From: Variovorax sp. J22P240
Lineage (GTDB): Bacteria; Pseudomonadota; Gammaproteobacteria; Burkholderiales; Burkholderiaceae_C
Direction of reading: 5' to 3'
DNA: 64,000 nucleotides
NCBI RefSeq assembly: GCF_030316855.1
Contig: NZ_JASZYR010000009.1
Coordinates: 1-64,000, forward strand
Each line of letters begins with the position of its first letter. Positions within the stretch are counted from its first letter, which is position 1. This document shows, in pieces, positions 57,844 to 64,000 of this stretch. The position numbers and the translations under genes were made by a program. The notes below the pieces were generated by a model. The model was not told where the DNA came from. It did not search any database and worked only from the letters and a program-made list of their open reading frames with translations.

Positions 57844-58302
57844 TCACTCGATGGGCGCGTCGGACGGCGGCTGGCGCATGCCGACGGCCATCCGGTTCCA
57901 CGCGTTGATCAGAGCGATCGTCCAGCTCAGCTCGACGATTTCCTGTTCGCTGAACAGTTCCTTGAGCTGGTTGAACGCGCCGTCCTGGTCGCCGTGCTGA
58001 TCGGCGAGGCGGGTCATGGTCTCGGCCCAGTTCAGCGCCGCGCGTTCTCGATCGGAATAGAAGGCGGCTTCGCGCCACGTCGAAAGGCTGTTGATGCGCT
58101 GCCAGGTCTCTCCGTGCTTGCGCAGGTCGCGTGCGTGCATGTCGAGGCAGAACGCGCAGCCATTGATCTGGGAGACCCGCGTCTGCACGAGCTCGGAGAG
58201 GGCTGGCCCCAGGGTGGACTTGGCGATCGATGCATTGACGCTGGCCATGGCCTGGTAGGACTTCGGTGCGATCTGGGTCCAGGGGAGTCGGGCTTGGTTC
58301 AT
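57844..58302 (-). CDS. AhpD-like carboxymuconolactone decarboxylase-family protein
   Basis: The 152-residue protein has the CAFCLDMH redox motif (C49, C52, H56) and the C-terminal TIALINAWNRMAVG helix. It groups with the protein at 59436 by its INAWNR ending, and less with those at 81 and 12779. It is the first gene of a pair with the exported cupin and is followed upstream by an NAD(P)-binding protein gene on the same strand. It likely reduces peroxides or a related electrophile. Confidence 0.9.
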   Translation of the reverse strand: MNQARLPWTQIAPKSYQAMASVNASIAKSTLGPALSELVQTRVSQINGCAFCLDMHARDLRKHGETWQRINSLSTWREAAFYSDRERAALNWAETMTRLADQHGDQDGAFNQLKELFSEQEIVELSWTIALINAWNRMAVGMRQPPSDAPIE

Positions 58303-58432
58303 GAGAGTTCCTTGTGGTGGGAGTTGAGGTTGAAAGGGGGTGATCGGGTTCACATACCTAAGACGTTGGAGTCCCTCGTGTTGTGACAACCTTCGAAAGC
58401 TTGAGCGGCATCGCCGGAGGGGACATGGGCAC

Positions 58433-59188
58433 TCAGCGCTTCTCGACTGTGCGGTCGAGCCAATCCGCCAGGCGAGTCTTGCCAAGACGAGTACTCTTTC
58501 CGGGTGTAAAGGCCTGATCGTCCAGCGCAGCGCCAAAGTAGGGCGCATCGGGATCGACGACCACCTTGCGGGCGTCCTGGTTCGCGCGCAGGAACTGACC
58601 GACGAACTCGTCGAGACCCATGGCCACGGGGCCTGCGATCTCGATGATCCTGTTGACGGCCGCTTGTGCGGCGACTTCTGCGAGCGCTTCCGCAACGTCG
58701 TCGGCGGCCATGGGCTGCACCCGTGCCGGAGGCAGCCGAACTGCATCGCCTTCAGTGGCCGCGTCGGCGATGCTTCCCGCAAACTCGAAGAACTGCGTGG
58801 CGCGCACGATGGTGTAAGCGACGAGCGCGGCCTTGATCTTCTTCTCCTGGGCAAGCTTGGCGCGCAGGTAACCGATTTCATGAAGGCGCTCCGCGCCCAC
58901 AACCGACAGCGTCACGTGGTGGCGCACGCCGGCCGCCTGCCCTGCGGCCAGTACGTTGCGCGTCGAGGTCTCGAAGAAGTGCATGACCTCTGCATCCGAG
59001 ATCGAGGACGGATCGGCGACGTCCACCAGGACCATCGCACCCGCGAGGGCGTCGGCCAGGTCTTCTCGTGCCAGAGTGTCGACGCCTGTGGAGGGCGAAG
59101 CGGCGATGACGTGGTGGCCGCGTTGATGAAGCTTGTGGACCAGCTTCATTCCAATGAGCCCGCTTCCGCCGATGACTGCGATCTTCAC
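58433..59188 (-). CDS. NmrA/SDR-like NAD(P)-binding protein
   Basis: The 251-residue protein is an atypical SDR: N-terminal VKIAVIGGSGLIGMKLVHKL (cofactor loop), HHVTLSVVGAERL, YTIVRATQFFEFAGSI and a C-terminal substrate part, with no YxxxK. This matches the NmrA/NAD(P)H-quinone-oxidoreductase-2-like group. It probably binds NADP as a sensor or reductase. AAGGAT before the GTG at 59188 supports that start. It is divergent from the AhpD gene at 59436. Confidence 0.9.
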   Translation of the reverse strand: MKIAVIGGSGLIGMKLVHKLHQRGHHVIAASPSTGVDTLAREDLADALAGAMVLVDVADPSSISDAEVMHFFETSTRNVLAAGQAAGVRHHVTLSVVGAERLHEIGYLRAKLAQEKKIKAALVAYTIVRATQFFEFAGSIADAATEGDAVRLPPARVQPMAADDVAEALAEVAAQAAVNRIIEIAGPVAMGLDEFVGQFLRANQDARKVVVDPDAPYFGAALDDQAFTPGKSTRLGKTRLADWLDRTVEKR

Positions 59189-59435
59189 AGGGCATCCTTT
59201 CGTTCGATGGTCCATGGCAACTCTGGAGGTCGCCGTTGGGTGAAGCTTAGGAACTCAGGGCGCGGAGGACAGCGGCTGTTGGGCCGACAAAGCCCTGCCC
59301 CTTTGAGGGGGGCGATCCAACGCGGCGCGTTGTCACAAACCGGCGCTCTCATCCGTCTAGCGAGTGGCGATGGACTGCGGAGTCGTCCATCCGTCTCTTG
59401 CCCTTTCTTCATCGACCTTCGGGAGTCCAGACGCA

Positions 59436-59915
59436 ATGACCCAGCGCATTCACTATGTTCAACAGTCGCCAGAGCTCTTCGAGAGATTCCTGGCATTCCA
59501 TGCAGCCGCCAAGGAAGGTTCGATCGATCGGACATTGCGATGCTTGGTCTCGATCAGAGCCTCGCAGCTCAATGGGTGCCTGTTCTGCCTAGACATGCAC
59601 GTGAAACAGGCGAGGCTCGACGGCGAGCGGGAATTGCGCCTGCATCACATCGCGGTTTGGCGCGAGTCGCCCCTGTTCGTTGCGCGCGAGCGTGCCGCAC
59701 TCGGATGGACCGAGGCCCTGACCAAGCTGTCCGAGCAGGGCGTGCCTGATGCGATCTACGCGTCGACCCGCGCTCACTTTTCGGAAAAGGAACTCTCGGA
59801 CCTGAGCTTCCTGGTTGTCGCGATCAACGCCTGGAATCGCATCAACGTCGCCTTCAGGACCGTGGCGGGTTCCTCGGACGTGGCTTTCGGACTGGACCAA
59901 GCACAGCTCGCCTAG
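59436..59915 (+). CDS. AhpD-like carboxymuconolactone decarboxylase-family protein
   Basis: The 159-residue protein has the redox motif CLFCLDMH (C48, C51, H55) after ASQLNG and ends with VVAINAWNRINVAFRTV. It is the fourth AhpD-type protein of the window. It is divergent from the NmrA-like gene at 58433-59188. The ATG at 59436 starts the family-like sequence; the longer in-frame extension does not resemble the family. Confidence 0.9.
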   Translation: MTQRIHYVQQSPELFERFLAFHAAAKEGSIDRTLRCLVSIRASQLNGCLFCLDMHVKQARLDGERELRLHHIAVWRESPLFVARERAALGWTEALTKLSEQGVPDAIYASTRAHFSEKELSDLSFLVVAINAWNRINVAFRTVAGSSDVAFGLDQAQLA

Positions 59916-60094
59916 TTGCCACGGCGACACGAAGTTGTTGTAGTATTTGGATACAGGTTCCCGGCAGGCCCCTTCCACCCGTCTTCGTAAAGCTGTTGAT
60001 CAGCGCTGCCTTTGCATCCACTTCGTATGCATGTCATGTCCTGGTTCGAGGGACGGTCGACGGGTGACGTCTCGCAGTGAACCGAAGGAACTGC

Positions 60095-60295
60095 ATGTCC
60101 AACGATGATCTTCGCCCGACGACGCTGGTCGGCATCAAGCGTCTCGCCAAGGCGATCAAATCCGCCCAGGGCATCCCGCATCACCAGGCCCTAGACGAAG
60201 CGGCCCGACGAGCGAACCTCCAGAACTTCCGCCATGCAAGCGGCCTCCTGCGGTCCGTTCGTCCAGCGGCTCTTGCGCTGTCAGGCGCTTGTTGA
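60095..60295 (+). CDS. Short DUF5623-like protein, probably truncated
   Basis: The 66-residue product reads TTLVGIKRLAKAIKSAQGIP then HHQALDEAARRANLQNFRHA. This resembles the N-terminal module of larger plasmid- or island-borne proteins (DUF5623-like). It ends early with an atypical tail (LALSGAC). GAAGGA precedes the ATG at 60095. It is either a truncated remnant of an integrated element or a small protein; function unknown. Confidence 0.5.
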   Translation: MSNDDLRPTTLVGIKRLAKAIKSAQGIPHHQALDEAARRANLQNFRHASGLLRSVRPAALALSGAC

Positions 60296-60455
60296 CGCCC
60301 TAGCGCCGGCTCGGCACTGAGGTGCCGGCCGAAGACTCGCTGCTATCCCTTTGCCATCCGTGCCCGCCTCGACCGAGGCATGCGCCGCGCGCGCCCGTTT
60401 TGCGATGCATTCCCGCGAATCCTGTCCCTTTCCAGCACTGCATTGGAGTTGCTTG

Positions 60456-62822
60456 ATGTTTTCCTCACCTCGAACGAAGCGTCTGCTGAGATGGCTGCGA
60501 GTCTGCCTCGTCGCGCCTGCCTGCCTGAGTCTCTTTGCCTGCGGAGGGTCCGGCGGAGGCGGCGGCGCGATGCCCGGAACCGGAACGGGCACTGCACCGG
60601 CCGCGCCGGTGGAAGCCCTGGGCCCGGACAACCTCGACGGGTACAAGCCGCTCGCCTGGGCAGATCCGCAGCCGGTCACCCAGTACACGTTGTCCGATGG
60701 CACGCTGGTCACCCGTGTCGGTGGGCGAACACGCGATCGTCATGCCCGTGAAGTGGGCAACGGCACGCCGAGCGATGACCCGTATCTGACATTCGCGCCT
60801 CATTACTTCGAGCGCCGGACGCACGAACTCACCATCTACGAGAACGCGTCGCCGACGGACCCGGCCAACCGCATCCTGACGATCGTGATGCGGCCGCAAT
60901 GGTGGATGTACGGGACCAATTTCAGGCACAGCTACATCGGCCGCCGCGACGGGGATCCCTATGGTCCGGCCGCGGTTGCACTCTACGGTGACAACGGCGG
61001 GATGAGGCGGCTCCCTGAGGGATCCTTGCGTGCGGGGCAAGAACTGAAGACACCCGTCGCGAACTACGAATCGCTGCCGGAAGATCCGAACGACAACTAC
61101 GACACCGACTTGAGCGTTCCGCCCAAGGACGGGGAGTTCGTGCTGGTCAAGCAGATCACGCGGTCCGCGGCGCTGAACCGCCCACTGCGCCAGGGCGACC
61201 TGCTGGAATTCGAGCTCGGCATTTTTCTCGCCGGGAAGCAGGGTGATGCCCTGGGCCGCTTCAACTACTACGCCGAGGCCATGGTGTACCAGGTGGGCAA
61301 GACCGGGGTGCAACCGTGGTACCGCGGCCCTTGCTGCGGCAATCCGCTGATCCCCTGGGATTCGCGCGTGCTGCCGACCGAGGCGATGGCTGGCGGCGCG
61401 ATGATGACCTCGCAGGAAGACACGTCCAACCAACCCGACATGCTCTTTCTGCAGGCGGGCACCAACATCGCCGGCATCAACATCCAGCCTTTCGTCGAAG
61501 GGCGTCGACTGTTCCACACATCATTCCTGACCGGCACGCACGCCGAGGCAGGCAATCCGACGCTCTTCAACTCGCAGGCCGGCAAGGCCGGTCCCCGATT
61601 CCAGCAGGCCGCATGCATTGCCTGTCATACCAGCAACGGCAAGAGCTCGCCAGGCATCGGTCTACCCCTCAATACCATGGTCGTGCTGACCGGCGACAGC
61701 GACGGCGCTGGCAATCTGATCACCGATGGACGGTTCGGGGGGCGGTTGGCACAAGGCCAAGTGGCGGAAGGCGGCAAGACCTACGACGGCCGCCAGGCGG
61801 TACTGAAGATCGATCGCTACGAAGAGGTGGGTGGGCAGTTTGCCGATCGCACGCCGTACACGCTGCAGAAGCCGCACTACACCCTGACCGACACGTCCGG
61901 CAAGCCACTGGAACTGCCGCCGCGCATGTCGGTGCGAACGGCGCCGCATCTTGCCGGGATGGGCCTGCTCGAGGCCGTGTCCGAATCGACGCTGGAGGCG
62001 CTGGCCACGGCGAGCAAGGGGGATCCGGATGGCGCGGTCGGCAAGCTGCAGATTGTCACCGACCTTGCGGATCCGAGCGTCAAGCGCGTCGGGCGCTTCG
62101 GTTGGCGGGGCACCAGTGCGTCCGTGATGGATCAGACGGCGGTCGCGCTCAACGCGGACATGGGAGTGACCACGCGCATGCTCCCCACGCACATCTGCGG
62201 AAAAGCGTCGTCCGGCTCCGATTGCCGAACTCAGGACGGCAAGGGTCCCGAGTTGAGCGACGCGGACCTCGAGCTGCTGGTGCGCTACACAAGCCTCCTC
62301 GCGGTGCCTGCCGCACGCCACTTCGAAGGGGAGCAACCGTTGGGAATTCACGCTGAAAAGATCCTGGCGCAGTCGCCGGCTGAAACCGCAGCGCAGGTGC
62401 AGGCCGAGAATGCGATGCAAGTGAGCGTGGCACGCGGCCGCGAGCTTTTTGTCGAGGCGCGGTGCACGGCCTGCCACGTGGCGACGCTGCAGACCGGTGG
62501 CGCACACAGGTTTGCCGAGCTCAGAAGGCAGACCATTCGCCCCTACACCGATCTGTTGCTTCACGACATGGGCGAGGAACTGGCCGACACCTATCCGCAG
62601 GGCCGCGCTTCTCCGCAGGAATGGCGGACCGCGCCGTTGTGGGGTCTGGGGCTGCTCGAACGCATCGACGCCAAGGTTCGCTATCTGCACGACGGTCGTG
62701 CACGCACGGTCGAGGAAGCCATCCTTTGGCACGGGGGTCAAGGAAAGGCCAGTCGCGAGCGTTTCAAGACGATGAACGCAGATGACCGTCGCAAGGTGAT
62801 CGACTTCATCAAGTCGCTGTGA
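60456..62822 (+). CDS. Di-haem c-type cytochrome oxidoreductase (DHOR/putative thiol oxidoreductase), lipoprotein
   Basis: The 788-residue protein has a lipoprotein signal (LRVCLVAPACLSLFAC, Cys lipidation at LFAC) and a Gly-rich linker, then a large domain with two haem c motifs: CIACH in the middle and CTACH near the C-terminus. The order and sequence (LPTHICGK, VRYTSLLAVPAAR, GRASPQEWRTAPLWGLGLLE, YLHDGRARTVEEAILWHGGQ) match the DHOR family (PF06537), related to MauG and di-haem peroxidases. It is likely on the outer membrane or periplasmic. GGAG precedes the ATG. It is followed after 13 bases by the GH128-like gene. Confidence 0.9.
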   Translation: MFSSPRTKRLLRWLRVCLVAPACLSLFACGGSGGGGGAMPGTGTGTAPAAPVEALGPDNLDGYKPLAWADPQPVTQYTLSDGTLVTRVGGRTRDRHAREVGNGTPSDDPYLTFAPHYFERRTHELTIYENASPTDPANRILTIVMRPQWWMYGTNFRHSYIGRRDGDPYGPAAVALYGDNGGMRRLPEGSLRAGQELKTPVANYESLPEDPNDNYDTDLSVPPKDGEFVLVKQITRSAALNRPLRQGDLLEFELGIFLAGKQGDALGRFNYYAEAMVYQVGKTGVQPWYRGPCCGNPLIPWDSRVLPTEAMAGGAMMTSQEDTSNQPDMLFLQAGTNIAGINIQPFVEGRRLFHTSFLTGTHAEAGNPTLFNSQAGKAGPRFQQAACIACHTSNGKSSPGIGLPLNTMVVLTGDSDGAGNLITDGRFGGRLAQGQVAEGGKTYDGRQAVLKIDRYEEVGGQFADRTPYTLQKPHYTLTDTSGKPLELPPRMSVRTAPHLAGMGLLEAVSESTLEALATASKGDPDGAVGKLQIVTDLADPSVKRVGRFGWRGTSASVMDQTAVALNADMGVTTRMLPTHICGKASSGSDCRTQDGKGPELSDADLELLVRYTSLLAVPAARHFEGEQPLGIHAEKILAQSPAETAAQVQAENAMQVSVARGRELFVEARCTACHVATLQTGGAHRFAELRRQTIRPYTDLLLHDMGEELADTYPQGRASPQEWRTAPLWGLGLLERIDAKVRYLHDGRARTVEEAILWHGGQGKASRERFKTMNADDRRKVIDFIKSL

Positions 62823-62835
62823 GGAAAGAGAACGC

Positions 62836-63858
62836 GTGAAGACTCCTCGCAACTTCGATAGCCCGCGGCGCAGGCAGCTTCTCGGTCTCGGACTCTCGTC
62901 CGCCGCGGCAGTCGGTGCGCTAGGCGCCTGCGGTGGTGGAGGCGGCAATGCCGGCGGCCTCTCCGCCGGTGCCAGCGGCGCCCCACCGCCAAGCGGCGTG
63001 CGACCCAGTGGCGAGGATTCCAATCCAGGTGCCGGTGCGCCTGTTCCCGACCCGATGCCGGGCGGACCCGTACCCGTCACCAAGAGCACCAAACGTGGCG
63101 TCGCCTACGACTTCGCCGACGCCGCCGACCTCGCGGCGCTGTCGCCTGGTGTGAGCTGGTGGTACGGCTGGGGCCTGCGGCCCAGTAGCAAGGTTCCCGC
63201 TGACTTCCGCTCGCGCTATGGCATGGACTTTCATCCAATGCTGTGGAATGGCGACTTCGAGGCAGCCGAAGTCGAATCCTTCCTGCTGAGTCACCCGGAC
63301 ATCCGGCACCTGCTGCTGCTCAACGAACCGAATCTCACCGATCAGGCCAACCTCACGCCGGCGCAAGCGGCACAAGTCTGGCCGCGCTTCGAAGCGCTCG
63401 CGAAGCGCACGGGGGTGAAGCTGGTCGGCCCGGCCATCACGTGGGGCACGATGCCGGGCTTTGCCGATCCTGTGGTGTGGCTCGACGCGTTCTTCGGCGC
63501 GTACCGGGCGTCCAACAACAACCGCGATCCGAACATCGACTACCTGGCGTTTCACTGGTATGACTATGGACTCGCCGCGCAACTCGACGGTCTGGGGAAA
63601 TACGGCAAACCGTTCTGGATCACCGAGTTCGCGAACTGGCATGGCCAGGCCGACGGCGCGCAGATCGACACTGTCGCAAAGCACAAGGCACAGATGAGCG
63701 AGATGGTCGCCACCTGCGAGGCGCGCACCGACGTGTTTCGCTACGCCTGGTTCACCGGCCGCTGGAACATGGATCTCCACCATACGAGCCTGCTGGGCGC
63801 GCCCGGCGAGTTGACTGACCTTGGCAAGCACTACATCTCGCTGCCGTTCAAAACCTGA
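62836..63858 (+). CDS. Glycoside hydrolase catalytic-core lipoprotein (GH128-like)
   Basis: The 340-residue protein has an export signal with RRRQLLGLGLSSAAAVGALG and a lipobox LGAC followed by a Gly/Pro linker to about residue 80. The rest is a TIM barrel of the glycosyl-hydrolase catalytic-core type (PF11790, GH128): VSWWYGWGLRP, DFHPMLWNG, LLLLNEPNLTDQ (acid/base Glu), DYLAFHWYDYG, PFWITEFANW (nucleophile Glu) and YAWFTGRW. GH128 enzymes cut beta-1,3-glucan. It starts at GTG with GAGGAAAGAG upstream and is paired with the di-haem oxidoreductase gene. Confidence 0.85.
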   Translation: MKTPRNFDSPRRRQLLGLGLSSAAAVGALGACGGGGGNAGGLSAGASGAPPPSGVRPSGEDSNPGAGAPVPDPMPGGPVPVTKSTKRGVAYDFADAADLAALSPGVSWWYGWGLRPSSKVPADFRSRYGMDFHPMLWNGDFEAAEVESFLLSHPDIRHLLLLNEPNLTDQANLTPAQAAQVWPRFEALAKRTGVKLVGPAITWGTMPGFADPVVWLDAFFGAYRASNNNRDPNIDYLAFHWYDYGLAAQLDGLGKYGKPFWITEFANWHGQADGAQIDTVAKHKAQMSEMVATCEARTDVFRYAWFTGRWNMDLHHTSLLGAPGELTDLGKHYISLPFKT

Positions 63859-63941
63859 CACGACTCGACGGGCCGGAGTTGTTCGTGGTTGCGCTGTTGG
63901 TGTGAGAATCGTCACTGCCCAATCGAAGATGGAGTGAAAAG

Positions 63942-64000
63942 ATGCTGCGCCTCTATGACAGTCGCCTGTCCGGCAACTCGTGGAAGGTCCGTATCCTGCT
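63942..64000 (+). CDS. Glutathione S-transferase family protein, 5' end only
   Basis: The frame starting at ATG 63942 with GGAG about nine bases upstream encodes MLRLYDSRLSGNSWKVRIL and runs off the window. It matches the N-terminal strand and catalytic Ser region of GSTs (LSGNSWKVR). The remainder lies outside the window. Confidence 0.75.
   Translation, partial: MLRLYDSRLSGNSWKVRIL

Noticed and set aside
1-64000. CRISPR arrays, tRNA and rRNA genes
   Set aside because: No regularly spaced repeats or tRNA/rRNA-like conserved segments were seen on reading.

Overview
The window is high-GC bacterial DNA whose gene families point to a beta-proteobacterium of the order Burkholderiales, most likely the Comamonadaceae (Variovorax/Polaromonas type). 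Evidence is two Bug (TctC-type) solute-binding proteins plus remnants of a third, many LysR regulators paired with divergent targets, a CynX-type MFS carrier and an M81/MlrC-Bug gene pair. This placement is inferred from gene content. No rRNA, tRNA or CRISPR array was seen. The window looks accessory: an IS66-type transposase tail at the left edge, an intact IS30-family element (15997-17225), fragments of an IS256-type transposase and of a Bug gene (18.5-19.0 kb), two disrupted genes, and several near-duplicate genes.

Layout. 0-3 kb: AhpD-like peroxidase, WrbA quinone reductase, HxlR regulator divergent from an Old Yellow Enzyme. 3.4-7.9 kb: a hypothetical protein, an orphan ABC ATPase, an ACT-domain protein, a broken beta-lactamase-family gene, and a CMD/EthD pair divergent from a second HxlR regulator. 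8-12 kb: an M81 (MlrC) metallopeptidase fused to a RidA domain, with a Bug receptor and a divergent LysR. 12.4-15.5 kb: Gdx/SugE exporter, AhpD protein, MocR regulator divergent from an AzoR-type reductase. 15.5-19 kb: IS30 element, GGDEF protein, gene remnants. 19.3-22.5 kb: metallo-hydrolase, GST, ArsR, SRPBCC, SnoaL-like protein. 22.5-29.1 kb: two large paralogous winged-helix/P-loop regulators facing each other with overlapping 3' ends, then TetR. 29.5-33.9 kb: Bug receptor, alternative oxidase, a DUF3565-DUF1971 fusion, a frameshifted group III truncated haemoglobin, a cupin, LysR. 34-38 kb: receiver protein, OmpR-type regulator, hybrid histidine kinase. 38-43 kb: two SDRs, LysR, AraC, MFS carrier.

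The most interesting block is 42.9-56.7 kb. It encodes a PcpA/LinE-type hydroquinone ring-cleaving dioxygenase, a maleylacetate reductase, a LysR regulator, a WrbA-type quinone reductase, a nitroreductase and a LinD/PcpC-like GST. This is the set known from lower (chloro)hydroquinone pathways of lindane and pentachlorophenol degraders. No flavin hydroxylase is visible. Instead there are two divergent tryptophan-2,3-dioxygenase-fold proteins: one overlaps the maleylacetate reductase gene and the other follows an amidase. By eye both have lost the substrate-contacting His and the GTGGSSG motif of true TDO, and one has also lost the haem-ligand His. A haloperoxidase-like hydrolase with a Tat-like signal and a dienelactone hydrolase follow.

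56.7-64 kb: LuxR-type regulator, periplasmic cupin, two more AhpD proteins, an NAD(P)-binding protein, a DUF5623-like fragment, a di-haem oxidoreductase lipoprotein with a GH128-like lipoprotein, and the start of another GST.

Taken together, the window is rich in quinone, electrophile and peroxide handling (four AhpD-type proteins plus one CMD protein, two WrbA, AzoR, OYE, nitroreductase, three GSTs, two HxlR regulators), consistent with a lifestyle of degrading redox-active aromatics.
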